Of a DNA stretch of 64,000 nucleotides, positions 1 through 11,559 are shown one piece after another. Position 1 is the first letter of the stretch. Each line of letters starts with the position of its first letter. The stretch spans positions 124,001 to 188,000 of the forward strand of contig JAACJK010000006.1 in NCBI GenBank assembly GCA_013368325.1, read 5' to 3'. This DNA is from Ephemerocybe angulata. Taxonomy: Eukaryota > Basidiomycota > Agaricomycetes > Agaricales > Psathyrellaceae. The notes below the pieces were generated by a model. The model saw only the letters and a list, made by a program, of their open reading frames with translations. It was not told the origin of the DNA and did not search any database. Both the position numbers and the translations under genes were made by a program.

Positions 1-1700
1 GTACCGTCGCCCTCTTCTTCTGCTACGCACCCTGTTGCACCACCGCGTGGTTAATTGTCCCCATGGATCGCCCCGAGATTTCATCAACCTCCTCGGTTGC
101 AGTAACTTGCAGTCGAACCTCCAAGCCTCCCAGGTTGCGCGGTGTGGCCGAATTTCAGGTCGCCACCGCCGACGAAGGACTTCTCGCGCTCGGTGAGCTC
201 TGCAGCACCAGGAAAGAACGTGTTTTGAGGGGCATTGTTGAGGTGAGGCTCGCCCTCAAGAAACACGGCGACCGCTGAGATGGGTCTTGATGGCGTTCAA
301 GAAGTTGTCGGCAGTGTCGTTGACGTCGAGGACGGTGTCGGTGCGATGTCATGGTTGAGCTGGTAATCTTCGTAATCTGGCGCTGCAAGTCTAAGCCAGT
401 CGGGGCGAACGATGGGAGGAGGTTGGGAACGGGGACATAGGTGTCCTCGCCAGTAGCGCCAGTACCTATGCTACAGGTGGAGGCGTGGGTGAGGAAGCCG
501 ATGCTTGGGGATCTGCCGGTAAGGTCGGGCTTCAATGGTGGACGGTTAGTTCTGCAGTTGGGCTTGCTCGGGGCAACCGACTCACCTAGGGCATAGTACG
601 GTGAGGAGAGCATACTCAACATGAGCGTGGTACAGGGTAAAGGGGAGGAGAGTTCACAGCGTCTGGCTCCGCAGAACGACATGGAGAGGAGAAAACGAGC
701 GCGGTCACAGCGAGAATGAAGAGAACGCGCGAGGGAATTTCCGGTACCGGCAGGCCGGCATCTCGGAGGTTTCCGAGGCATGTGACCGTGCAGTGGCCTC
801 CCGGGCCAACCGCGGCCGCCGTGACGCCGTCCAAGTGTCCGCTTTCCTTTCTGCTCATGTGCCCATCCCTCACCACCATGCAACCACCACAACACACCAG
901 CAATTAGTGGAAATAAGTCTTGTGCTAGTTTCCCTACGACACCCAGTGCGTGACGAGGATTATACCGAGCTGCCAAACAACTATGCGGCCACCTATTGAC
1001 ATATGTCCACCGAGGTGAGTATCCTCCTATTATCTGCAATCTCCTGGGCCTACAATCACTTCTTAATCCTCCAGCTACTCTATGCCCTTTAAGATCACTG
1101 TCACTCGCACCCCCGTGGCGCGCTGAGCTACACCAGTCCGCCCGTCGCTTCAAGTTCTAGCCTTGTAGCGCGCAGTCCAGAATCGTCTTCCCCAAGCTCG
1201 ATCATCACCACCTCGCTGGCCACTCCTCCAGCAATGTCACGGTAGACCCCCTGTATTCCATCGCAAGCACGCTCACCAGCATCTCCGTCGAGCAGCGCCG
1301 ACTGCGGTATTCTTTACCTCGCCTGCCGAATCCACCTCACTCGACAGCCAATCGTGTTCTGGACACTCGCCCCGCGAGCGATGTCATTCTCTTGCAGAGG
1401 GCGTGGGTGTGAAAGTCGGTGGGGCGGAATGCACGATACCTGACCATGACCAGCAGTGACTAGGTGTCTGACACTAGCGAAGTAGACAGGTCCTCCCATC
1501 GGAGATGTAGCCACATGTGCCCCGCAATCAACCACCATTTGTTCCTCTTGAGCTGGTCGTACTTGGGCGAAAGGGCGTCCATCAGCTCCTCTTCTTCCTC
1601 CATGCCAGCTTATGTGTGCCGCTTATCAGTTCTCCGTGCAATTAAGCGCTCAGCGCTTGTCAGCCGCCCTTTCCATATTGGGACCGCGGGAGAAACACCC
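1..1700. other. No gene resolved
   Basis: Several overlapping frames are open on both strands here, but none shows a recognisable domain, a good start context or a consistent splice pattern. The longest (155-1153, minus) is Arg/Ser-rich. A minus-strand stretch near 84-330 could be the end of a decayed gene, but I cannot join its pieces. The region just upstream of 1787 would be the 5' region of the F-box-like gene. Confidence 0.4.
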
Positions 1701-1786
1701 GCGCGATGTCGCGCACTCAAGGATTGAACGGCAACAGATGTTTCTGTGTCATTCCTGACTCCCACACTCACCTCAAACCCAACGCA

Positions 1787-3293
1787 ATGCCACTAGAACT
1801 CCCTGAGGAACTCTTGGCCCTTATTGTCGACTTCGTCACGGAGAACAAGGACAAGCGCACCCTCTCCCGCCTCGCCCTCGTCAGCCGCGCTCTCTTAACC
1901 CACGTCCGCCAGCACCGATCAGCAGAAATTAAAATTATAATCACCGCGGGCGCCTGCACCTGCTTAACACGCCGATACGTTCGGAGGCTGCGCGATATCA
2001 TCGTCGCAGACCCGAGCTTCGCGGCGTGCATCACAAGCATCCACCTTGTCGAGCAGTCGACGCGGAGGATGGGTGGCGGCTCGTTCGAATGGCTAACGCG
2101 AAGCGATGCTGATGGGCTTGCAGACATCCTGCAGTCGCTGGTGTCGCTGAGGAGGTTATCGGTGATTAATGAAAGCGATGACTTCGTGTTTGACTCTACA
2201 TCTACTGACTGGCGTCTTATTGACGTCGCCGTTCAGAGAGCCCTGCTCGACTTGTTCAGTCTTCCGAGTCTCGAAACCCTCGTTCTGAAAAGGATCACAA
2301 ACATGGAGCTTACCCCTCTCATTGGCCGTTCCAATCTCAAGGAGCTCACCCTCCGTTCTGTATCTCTCTCCGACCGTGACTTGGAGCGCATGCAAGCTGG
2401 GGGACCTGTAGCCAGCCTGAGTGTGGGCGAACGCGCAAGCAAAGGACGACTGGAATCCATCGAATTTGCCGGTTGTGGCCTCACCCTGCAGAAGCTGCTG
2501 ACGAGCTTGGCCAGAGACGATGCTCAGTTGGACGCGTCTTATTTACGCAGACTGCGCGTGCACTCCTTTCTGTACGATAGCGCTGCGGAGTCCGCGATAC
2601 AGGAACTCCTCTTGAAGTGCGCAGTCCACCTTGAAAGGCTTTCGTTTCATGTGTATCTCCGACTCCTCCCCGAACGTCCACAAGGGGAGTTGCGAGCTCT
2701 AGGTTAGTCTCTTCGTTCTTCCAAAAATAATGAATACAAATGCTTATTTTGAGCTAGACTGTCTACGGTTGCACCAATTGCCACTCGTTCAAACTCTCGA
2801 TGTCGAGTTCCAGATCCTGTGGTATTTCAAACCGATACCTCAACCATACACAGACGCCATCGTCACTGCCCTCCGAAACTTGAGCCATGAAAGTTTGCAA
2901 GTTCTGCGCTTGACGTTTACACTACAATGTCTCGGACCACCCACGTTGCTCGCAACCGACGCACGCAACACATCGAAGGCCATCCTCGAAGTTGACCTTT
3001 GGGAGCAAATGGACTCGATGGCAGGGGAGTGCCTCGCTGGGATGGAGTCTCTTGAGATCGTCATCCAGGGGAAGAGGAGGAGCCCGGACTTGGCAAACCA
3101 GGTCAATAATCTTTACTCAAGGATGCCCACTCTATCGTCTAAGAACATTTTGCATGTCAATTGGTACGTCGACCTTGCAGTCATCCTCTTTGACTTTGTC
3201 GAAAGAAATACCGATAGGATCGACGAGGCTGAAACGTTAATGTGGGGGAACCTTGACTTTTACTGCTCGGGAAGATGCAAGGAAGATGTATAA
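1787..3293 (+). CDS. F-box-like protein, 483 aa, 2 exons
   Basis: The protein opens with PLELPEELLALIVDFV followed by LSRLALVSRALL, the helix pattern of an F-box-like domain (residues about 2-45). The rest is leucine-rich and irregular, as in the many mushroom F-box-like proteins thought to recruit substrates to SCF ubiquitin ligases. Exons are 1787-2702 and 2758-3293; the intron starts gttagt and ends ctag, splitting a GAC codon. An in-frame ATG at 1706 would add 27 residues that look unlike a domain, so 1787 is preferred. The substrate is unknown. Confidence 0.75.
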
Positions 3294-3579
3294 ACAGTTC
3301 CACCGAGTGCTGTACACAAGCTGTACATGATGATCTTATGGAGCTTGGAATCTTGAACTTTCTGAGCAGTTGATGATATCTACTTCGTCAATCCAATCAA
3401 CGGCCCCGAATTTCTTCGCTCAGGTCCCTCTATGTACAACCACAGGATCTCACGAAGAGATGGAAACCCAAAAATTTGTGAAGAAACAGGACTATCTGTT
3501 TGCTGAATTCCGCTGCAACATCAACAAGATGCGCCATAGAAAGATCCAGCAAAGAGAACGGTCCCAGAAAGAAGGGATC

Positions 3580-3768
3580 CCCCGACGACGCAAGCCGGTA
3601 CTGCAATGGCAAGGTCATCGTGTCCCCGGGTTGCAAGCAGAGCCCGAGGAGCTGGGGCGGCAAAAATAAGATAACCAATAATGAGGGCGGTGCCCTCATA
3701 ATAGTGGTTAAACTATTAAGAACAGATACTACACTTGATCTAAGCCAAAAGGCCAGAGTGGTAAGGAT
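3580..3768 (-). ncRNA. U2: U2 spliceosomal snRNA
   Basis: Reading the minus strand from about 3768, GGCCTTTTGGCTTAGATCAA and then GTGTAGTATCTGTTCTT match the universally conserved 5' part of U2. GTAGTA is the branch-point recognition element, and the window's own introns contain matching CTAAC-like branch sites. Downstream are a stem-loop with GAGGGC/GCCCTC arms, an Sm site ATTTTTG (about 3662-3668) and a stem-loop IV-like CCATTGCAGTACCGG. The 3' end is approximate, set by the usual fungal length of about 190 nt. Confidence 0.9.
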
Positions 3769-3787
3769 TCAAAATGATGGGCGGCGG

Positions 3788-3795
3788 TTTATATA
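3788..3795 (-). promoter_or_regulatory. TATA box of the U2 gene
   Basis: TATATAAA on the minus strand lies about 20-25 nt upstream of the inferred U2 5' end, as expected for RNA polymerase II transcription of this snRNA. Confidence 0.65.
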
Positions 3796-3799
3796 GGAA

Positions 3800-4257
3800 A
3801 TCGGATGACGCGCACGGACCATGGCGCACTTTGTTTGCGAAGTTGAGAGGGTCTTGCCAAACACTGTAACGTCCTGAGCTTGCGCGCCTAATTTCAAGAA
3901 TTCAACTCTCTCCTCAACTCTATCGGTGGCTAAGTACCTTCTCGACTATTTCCTGGGATGCTCTCTGGGCTTCTACCTGACGGAGGAACGGCTGCGCCGT
4001 GCCTCCTCACAAAAAGACTTCTGACCATTCAGTTTAGCTTTCCAAATTACGCTGAATGGTCGAGACTCGACGCATGAGGCTAAGATTGCCTTCAATAGAG
4101 GCTTCGGATAAGCTCCTTCAATATACCTTTCCATTCGTTACCGCGGCTTCTTCTTGAGGCTTCACTGCATCCCGGCTTTCCATTGGTTCGCTGGACACCG
4201 TCGCCTAGCTTTAAGCTTAGGGTTTCGGGAGAAGGCCGATGAAGGTGGAAGCCAATC
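3800..4257. other. Intergenic region between U2 and an F-box-like gene
   Basis: No supported gene. It holds the U2 5' flank on one side and the 5' flank of the next gene on the other. Confidence 0.6.
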
Positions 4258-4265
4258 TATATAAA
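4258..4265 (+). promoter_or_regulatory. TATA box of F-box-like gene
   Basis: TATATAAA lies 43 bp upstream of the ATG at 4308. Transcription would start near 4290, so the in-frame ATG at 4293 would leave almost no leader. This favours 4308 as the start. Confidence 0.6.
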
Positions 4266-4307
4266 GTATGACTCCCAGCCTTCTACGAGTCCTTGCCTTT
4301 CTGCACC

Positions 4308-5818
4308 ATGTCGCCTGCCACGTCTCAGGGCGATCCCACTGTAGCCCTCGAGGGGTCCACCGCTCAAATGGTGCCCTTTCCACAGGAGATCAACGACCAA
4401 ATAGTGGACGCAGCTCAAGACGACCACGAAGTCCTAAGGGCGCTTGGACTCGTTTCCCGTTCCTGGTGTGAACGTACCAGGGAGTATCTCTTCCACTCCG
4501 TGTCCCTGGATGCGGGTGATACGAGCGCGAACGGGACTGGTCAAGCACTCGCGCTCCTCATGAATGAAAGGCCCACCATACGGAACTACATACGGGATCT
4601 CAGTATCGGGGTAAAGGAAACACCCTCGCCACCTCCAGATGCCCCGGGAACCGTGGATGAAGGCGTAGCGACGGTTCTGCCCCTCCTTTCGTCGATCACC
4701 GCTCTGTCCATCACAGGCAAGGACGACGAGGTTATATCGACCTGGGAGAGCATTCCATCCCTCGTTCGTGATCGTTTATTGGACCTTGCCTTGAGGGCCA
4801 AGATCCAGTACCTCCACGTCACCGACATTGCCGACATCCCAATCATGCTTTTCCTGCATTTGCCTCACCTTCAGGATCTGACCCTGTGGTCCGTGTCAGC
4901 CTTGTACATTGACCAAACAGCGTTCCGCCACTCCCTCAGCCCTGTTAACAATTTGCCTTGGCCCTATCCATCGATTAAGACACTCGACACATACAACTCC
5001 CACGTCCTCGCCTTTGCACTCTTCTGGCCGCACGCTTCACAGGATGGTCCCAGGTCGAAGATAACCTTGTCTCAACTCCACGATCTCACAATTTACACCG
5101 ACTTCGACGACGAGAAGGAGGGAAAGGCTTGGTTCGCTCTCCTCAACCGTTGCCCTCAGATTGAGAAGTATACAATCGTTCAAGACTCCAAGTACCCTCC
5201 GACGCGTAAGTGATATGCTATTAAAACGTCTACATACTTGACGAGCTCCGATTCAGGCCATTTTCCGCTGTCTGTTCTCTATCTCAAGCGATTTTCTAAC
5301 CTCCAGGAGGTCAGTTTGACCTGGTATTACACCGTGGTGCCCCCGGACGGCGGCTTCGACCACAACCCATTCCCGAAATTCATTGATGGCCTGGCACATC
5401 TCGGCGACGGCAATCATCTTAGGAGGGTGGAAATTTGCGTCAGGTGCGAGCACTACAACGAACTGATGTTCAACTTCTGCACTATCCCCATGCCCGGGCA
5501 ACCTCGATCAATCGTCCAGACGTGTTTATTCGACAAGTCCTGGGCGAAACTCGACTGGGTGCTATCGAGACCTGTATTCTCACAGCTGGCTGAGATCCAC
5601 GTTCACTGGGTATCTCCGCGCCATCCATTTCATGATGCGGAGCATGAAGTTTACTTGCGGCAAGCAATGGGACGAACCATCGCAGCTGGGGTCCGCGTCT
5701 CTTCGAGTATTGAAAATGTGAGTTTTTCGCCATGCTGGTCACTGTCATAGCGTATGCTTATTGTTCACTCTTGCAGATGCGTAATCCCAAAAAAGATGAC
5801 CTTTTATCATTCTTTTAA
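4308..5818 (+). CDS. F-box-like protein, 466 aa, 3 exons
   Basis: Near the N-terminus, VPFPQEINDQIVDAAQDD and then LRALGLVSRSWCERTREYLF give the F-box-like helices (about residues 22-65). The remainder is the leucine-rich, weakly conserved body typical of these mushroom proteins, presumably a substrate-binding surface of an SCF-type ubiquitin ligase. Exons are 4308-5205, 5257-5717 and 5777-5818. Donors are gtaagt and gtgagt, acceptors ttcag and gcag. The last exon codes only 13 residues. Read-through of the second intron would also stop quickly, so the C-terminus is the least certain part. Confidence 0.75.
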
Positions 5819-6327
5819 CGATGGATTAGAGTTAGCAGATTAAATGAGTTTCACATCTCGAGAAGTATCGTTCTGTACCTATAGCTTGTTACTCTTGTTA
5901 CTCTTCCCGTTCGCGAGCTGGGTTGCAAAGGCGCGCCAAAGAATGCAACTTTGTTGCGACTCGCATCGGTTTGTTTCGCCAGAGGCTCTTAAGCTTGTGC
6001 GCTGATGCCACCTTCCTCTCTTTCTTTTTCACCACCCTGGAACAATTGAGAAAAGTCCTGGGGAATAAGCTATGGCACAGTATCTTCTGCGTATCTCAGG
6101 CTTCATGGAAGCCTATTCTGCACGACCTCGGCAGTACACCTGGCATCCCCGAAAGCTTGAGGTTAAATTGACGATCTGACTCGTGGATCGGTTGCCTCAT
6201 GATATGCTTTTCTTGGCAATTGGACGTCTGTGGACTCTGGGAGCCCTTGTGGACGGATTATAGGCGCTAAGTTTTGCACAACAACATCTTAACCCTTATT
6301 GTTGCGTGACTTAGCCTGTACCGCAAG
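5819..6327. other. Intergenic region
   Basis: I see no convincing gene here, only short unsupported frames. Confidence 0.55.
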
Positions 6328-6413
6328 GTCCTTGTCGATTAGGGGTTAAATCATCTCGTTGTGGTTCTCTAATCTGCTCCGAGAAGCCGGAAGTTCGAAT
6401 CCTCCCTGGGACA
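6328..6413 (+). tRNA. tRNA-His (GTG), 14-nt intron, copy 1
   Basis: The cloverleaf can be traced as acceptor GTCCTTG/CTGGGAC with discriminator A, D-arm GATT/AATC, anticodon stem TCTCG/CGAGA and T-loop TTCGAAT. The anticodon GTG is at 6361-6363, followed by G37 and an intron at 6365-6378. Removing it leaves a normal seven-base loop, TTGTGGC, identical to the loop of known eukaryotic tRNA-His. A T-run follows at 6415-6420 as a Pol III stop. Position 6-67 is a T-T mismatch and one T-stem pair is A-C. Confidence 0.75.
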
Positions 6414-6908
6414 GATTTTTGCCTGGATCGACACCTTCCATGCCTCTATATACAGGCTACTATGCACACAGCTCGCGGGTTTCTCTTTATTTTGCACATC
6501 TCTTGTTCTCCTTACCACTGCGTGACGAGTGAGGTTCCCTGTGTGTCCGGTAACCGGGCGCCACAGATATACTACTTGTGGACGACGTCAAAAAAGCCAA
6601 CCGCCGCGTGGTACTGAGTCACAAAGCTTGCGCCATCTCACCTCGACCGAGGAGAAGCTTGAAAAGAAGTTGAGCAACGGGCGCAGTGTGGATACGTCCT
6701 CTACAAAGATATGGACTCGGACACAGGCTCTGAGTATTGCGTACATACGTTGTGTAGCCATCCGTCTGGACAACGTCTGAAGTCATTGAATCGAGAATTA
6801 CATTAAAGTACCGTTGAACGTAAATGCGCGTGAGGGGAGTCCCAAGACATAATGCAGGGTATCGTAAAGATGACATGAGGGAAGATAAGAGTATGAGCAA
6901 GAATCACA
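6414..6908. other. Intergenic region
   Basis: No supported gene. It contains the 3' flanks of the tRNA and of the convergent membrane-protein gene. Confidence 0.5.
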
Positions 6909-7744
6909 CTATGCCGTTTCCACCTTCTCTTGCTGGACGACGCTCTCTTTGGACCCATTGACGGAAGCCGGTTTTGCGACTCCCGGGGCTGGTGTCGAGG
7001 CGACGGCAGAGGCTGCACGTAACAGCACGATCACAGTCGGGATCGCAGCTGCGATTGAGAGCCAAGGGAAGATGGCGAGGAGGCGGACTAGCCGAGAACG
7101 CGTCAGTCAAGAGCTAGGGGGCGCCGAAAGTAAAGATATGACGTACGATACCACATTGTCGAGTACTTGGTACTGTGTCCGCTCTTCGCTACGGATTGTT
7201 GGACCAGTGAAGCGGGGACTGTAATTTGTCCGATGAATGCTTTGACGCCGGCCGAATTATTCACGTAGTAGACCATGAAAGGAACCATTGAGGCGAACAC
7301 CCATGTTGTGGTAAACGCCAAGAGGATGGCTTGAAGGCGGAGGGTACTGTTCGACAGTTTACGAAGCCCAGGGAGGATGGTCATGTTGAGGAAAACGAAG
7401 CTGAGCAAGCCAGTCAGCAGGCAGCCGACCGTGGCGACAATTCCAACGGATTTGATAGCTAGAGGGCACATCTTAATCATACATTGAACGACGAGGAGAG
7501 GGCGCTGGACGTACAATGAGTGTCAATCTCAAGCACCATGGGCGCCTCCACCAGCTTCTTCAGGCTGGATATGGCCTGGTTACTCCTGATGAGAGCATTG
7601 AGACCTGCATACCATGTTAAGAGCTGTCTTCGGAACCACAGGATGTAGTATCGACTCACCAATGCAGGACGCGACAACGCTGAACACGTTCAGAACCAGC
7701 AAGGATCCGATACGGGCGTTCTTGTAGGGAACAGTGGTCGACAT
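6909..7744 (-). CDS. Four-helix membrane protein, 221 aa, 4 exons
   Basis: Exons on the minus strand are 7744-7660, 7604-7515, 7458-7147 and 7087-6909, with donors gtgagt, gtacgt and gtacgt and acceptors gcag, ctag and ctag. The frame stays open throughout. Four hydrophobic segments are visible at about residues 13-33, 62-83, 102-124 and 166-186, followed by a short hydrophilic Ala/Val-rich tail of about 35 residues. The layout resembles the small tetraspan membrane proteins common in mushrooms. I do not recognise a specific family and assign no function. Confidence 0.7.
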
Positions 7745-8349
7745 CTTCCTCGTAAAACTCTGCGTTACAATCTCCAAAGGTGGGCGACGAAAAGTGCCTG
7801 GTGATGACGACCCAAGGAAAAGTGGGGGCAGGAGGAAGATAAAAAAATTACTCCATGCTTGGGAGCCACCTTAAATGGCGTTCAACCATGGTGTTGGACG
7901 TTCCTGGCAGCTTTACGCGGCTTCAGTGAGTATGCATGGGGACGCGAGATCTTCATTCGATCGAGATGCAGTCAAGAATCAAGATGCAGTGGTCCATGTG
8001 GCTCCCCGTCACGAGTGCTGGTTCCCCGCCTCCTTTTCCAATTTGGGTGGACCTTCGTCTTTTCGGGTTCCGGATAGGAGCACACGGAGCACTGGTCCTT
8101 CCCAAGTAGTGTCCTGCCGAGGTTCCGTCACGCAGAGGGCGAAGCCGAGTGCAAGGGTTCGAGGTAAGAAATTGCTAAGACTGCTACATTTGGACCGGGG
8201 GGACCTTCAGGGGCGCTTCGGAGCATGCAGCATATTGAGTCAAGCTTGAAAACAAGGAATGGTTAGTCAGGGTTAGTCATACGTGCCCGAATGCTTGAGA
8301 GTCTTCAGCACATGGTAAGGTACGTTCATTGGAAGTCACCGTGGCAGGC
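7745..8349. other. Intergenic region left of element A
   Basis: No supported coding sequence. It ends at the first copy of the 8-bp duplication AGAGAACG (8350-8357). Confidence 0.55.
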
Positions 8350-8357
8350 AGAGAACG

Positions 8358-8580
8358 GAGGACATCGACACTAGAGAAAATAAGTTCTCTTTGTAAGAAA
8401 GAGAACTGAACTGAACTCGAAAGGGAACTCCCGCGAACTCCTCCGGTTGCACGTGTCCAGTTCTCTTTTCTGGTCGGTTTGTGATGGAGTTCTCTTTCTC
8501 TTTCCCTTATTTCCGCTAGTTCTCTTTGCTCATATCAAGGCTTTCTCTCACAGTACTAGTTCTCTTTATAGAAATATAAC
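8358..8580. repeat. Element A left inverted and subterminal repeats
   Basis: At least seven copies of AGTTCTCTTT, its complement AAAGAGAACT or close variants lie in about 210 bp, in both orientations. The core terminal repeat ACTAGAGAAAATAAG matches the right end. Such arrays are the usual binding sites for a transposase or partner protein. Confidence 0.75.
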
Positions 8581-8651
8581 TGTTGCTACAGCCCGCCTAT
8601 GACGCGCGTCGTGCGGCAATATCCTAATTAGGCGCTGGCCTGTTTCCAGCC

Positions 8652-8658
8652 TATATAA
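8652..8658 (+). promoter_or_regulatory. TATA box of element A transposase
   Basis: TATATAA lies 40 bp before the ATG at 8699 and just inside the left repeat array. Protein binding at the array could therefore affect transposase expression. Confidence 0.55.
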
Positions 8659-8698
8659 GCGCACAGACTGTGCTCTTAGGCTAGGATACCCTTTCACC

Positions 8699-10806
8699 AT
8701 GCCCCCCATCAGCGATCTACCACTCGCCCACCTTCTTAAGCATCTATCTTCCCTATCTACTCATGTATCTGAGAATGTCTCGTTCCGCCAGTTCTGCCAA
8801 TTCAGGAAATTCGCGTGCAGGTTGAAACGCGAGATTGAATTGGCCACAACCTCCAACCTTCTACCTCTGCGCCTTCCGGTATATGTCCACGATTTTCTTA
8901 GAGATGCGGTAGGAATCGATGATAGCTCTGCAATTGAGTTGTGGGACATCACGAGGGACGATGTGGCATCCTCAGATGAGGAGCCGGACTTGACTAAAGA
9001 TGAAGTCGAGGTTTTCCTCCTGCATGGCAGCCAAGATACTAACCGCAAAACAGAGTGTATTGGTAGGTTATATCTATGTATGGTGACTGCTATATGGTAG
9101 CTGATTTTCTGCTCTCAGGTCCTGCGATGTTCTATCCACCCTCCAAGTTTTGTCTAACGTGCAAGGCTCCGTTGAAGGGTCATAGCCGCTACCCCATCAC
9201 CTATTTCTCGCTAAGATTTGGTGCGATCGGGGGCTACAGCTCTTCACTTCACTGCAAAGGTATGTTGACTATTTACCTACATATTTTACCTTGTTGCTAA
9301 TCTGACTACAGCGTGTAAAATTCGCTTTTACCCAACTTACTCCGTCCAATTCACGAAGCGCACCTATTACTCCAGCGCTGTACCTGACATCATTCACTCC
9401 GAAGAGCACACATTCGTTGACCGTACTGTCTGCGAGCTGTTCACTGCCCAGATGGTGCACGCATGGGTGTCTGGGAGTAACTGCGCGAACATATATAATA
9501 TATGCCTCACGCAGGGAATCCCACATCCGGTCAACTGGCCACGGTCCAGTCGCTTGTTAACAGCTGAGCAGGTCTGGAATGCCTTTTTTCTTAATGCTCT
9601 ACTGCGTGACGCATCGGAGAGGGACATAGCGCTCATAATGAACGCAATTGGACTTCACGAGGACCGTATGAAACTCGCAATGATATCGCGGAATGAACGA
9701 ATAAGCCAGTACGGACAACCTCAGCGCATGCATGCCTGTTCAAAATGTGAGATTCCGCATTATAAAACCGGGCGTAAGTTAATTTGCATTTTCGAGTGGT
9801 ATCATGTCTGACGTCTCACTTGTAGAACCTCTCCGAGGTGTTGTCACCGATGGAATCACGCTGGGGCGTCCATGTTGTACAGTGCACAACTGCACTAGGC
9901 CCCTCGTGACCAACCGTGCTCGATTCTGTGCAAAGCATATGAGCAAGCTTCAGCACATATGTGTTGCTGATGACTGTACCGAGGCTGCGGTCAAGGGACG
10001 AAAGACATGTGGTGATCCGAAGCATCAAGCAGGAGAGGATGCTTTTAACAGGAATAGTAAAGCGTTCTTCCAGCTCAAAAAGCGACTGGCAAATGGTGAT
10101 ATGCCACAGCTGCTGGATTCACTCAATGGAAATACTGAACTTATCGCACAAGTCATCGCAGAGAGTGTCGAGTCTGACCTTTCCCATGGTGCAAAGTCAG
10201 ATTCTGGGAACAAGAAAGTCAAATTAAGGCTTGCAAGGAGGAGAACACATAACGAGCAACTCGTCGTGTGTTGTTGTGGTGTTATAGCTGCCAGGGCCAC
10301 AATGTTTGGAGCTGAGGCTATCTCTGGTGTCAAGGTCCGCTCTACCCTGCATGACTCGGCCCAAACTAACAGACTACACACAGGATCTTCTAAAATCTGT
10401 TTATCAGTTTGACAAGCGCCAGTTACCCGATGTCATTTTTTATGACACCAACTGTCAGATGCAGAGTCACCTACAGGCATCGGGGGACACCTTTTTCTCA
10501 AACACCCTTCTCCCGATCGATGTTTTCCACTACACGTCAAAACACAAGGTTACGGATGATTTCTGCCAGAAACATTGTAATCCTGCACAATTCAAAGAGC
10601 TTGTTGACGATGCTGGAAACTGGAAGCTCAACTCTTCAGCAGCAGAGCAAGCAAACGTCTGGATGGGAGGATTTTTGGCTATGACCCGGGAGATGCTGCC
10701 CCATCACTTTGACTTTTTCTTGGACGAAGCCATCAAACGGAGGAACGAGTGGATAGTTGAGGGATTATTCAATGCTGGACATGCACCCTACATTATTCCT
10801 GTATAG
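8699..10806 (+). CDS. KDZ transposase, CxC5/CxC6 type, 632 aa
   Basis: Exons are 8699-9062, 9119-9259, 9312-9773, 9826-10334 and 10384-10806; all joins keep frame. The first cysteine cluster (KFCLTCKAPLKG, then HCKACKIRFYPTYSVQFTKR, residues about 130-185) matches the CxC5 cluster. CSKCEIPHYKTGR and a block with CCTVHNCTRP, RFCAKH and HICVADDCTEAA, spanning roughly residues 315-400, match the CxC6 cluster. The C-terminal part FYDTNCQ, FHYTSKHK, FCQKHCNP and NSSAAEQANVW is the conserved end of this KDZ class, with a probable catalytic Asp near residue 513. It would cut and join element A. No stop or frameshift is visible, so it may be active. Confidence 0.85.
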
Positions 10807-11559
10807 ATTAGATATGACTACATATGCATTTGGTCTGTGAACATGCACTTTCGCGCCATCGGAATTCAACTTCAAGCAAAAATTGCGCGTGCCGCAAAAG
10901 CGACGACTATATCTCTAAATGTGAACATACCAGGGTCCCCATATTATTATGAGTATTTTGAGGTGGCTGTAGGCTACATGAATATATACTTTTCTTCTCT
11001 TAGAATTAAATCCGAGCGAGGTTACGGTCGTCTCAAAATTCGAGCCTGAGTAGTGCCATCAATTTTCCTTCCAACCCTTGTTGACCTTGCTCCCTCCACA
11101 CGTAGCATGACTGGGCTCCTGAAAACCCCAGATTCACATAGAAAGGGTAGCATATACTAATTATATACACTTTTTCTATCTTGCAATTAGACCAATACAT
11201 CGACCCAGGGCAATATACACAGGACGGCGTGCCCATCACACCCCCGGGTACACATCACCATACCCATCTGTTGACGACCATACCTCAGGCACCAGAAATT
11301 CTATGGTCTCAAACTCTTCGATTTCAGGCTCTTATCCGTTATAGCTCTTGATTGAGCTCGTATTTACCACTGTTAAATTTCTCCTTCATGTTCAAATTGA
11401 CTGTTTATATGCGCGCGCTTAATGGGCGCTTACTATAAATGCGCATCAGGGAAGTACATTTTAACCTGAATACATTTAAGGTGCGCACAGCGCAGCATAG
11501 TACATACAATGTAGATATGCGTAGATACTATAATGGTGGGTAACAAGCATTGGAAAGTG
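10807..11559. other. Spacer inside element A
   Basis: AT-rich convergent intergenic region between the transposase and the RTC4-like gene. No coding region is supported. Confidence 0.5.

Noticed and set aside
155..1153. 332-codon minus-strand frame
   Set aside because: Arg/Ser/Pro-biased composition, no domain, no start context; other frames are equally open.
3370..3796. Overlapping open frames of about 90-100 codons on both strands
   Set aside because: They overlap the U2 snRNA or its flanks and have no domain; the RNA explains the conserved sequence.
6328..6413. Class II tRNA (Leu or Ser) with a long variable arm, suggested by the 86-nt length
   Set aside because: The TCTCG-TTGTGG...C-CGAGA arm fits an intron after position 37 and the conserved His anticodon loop; no paired variable arm forms.
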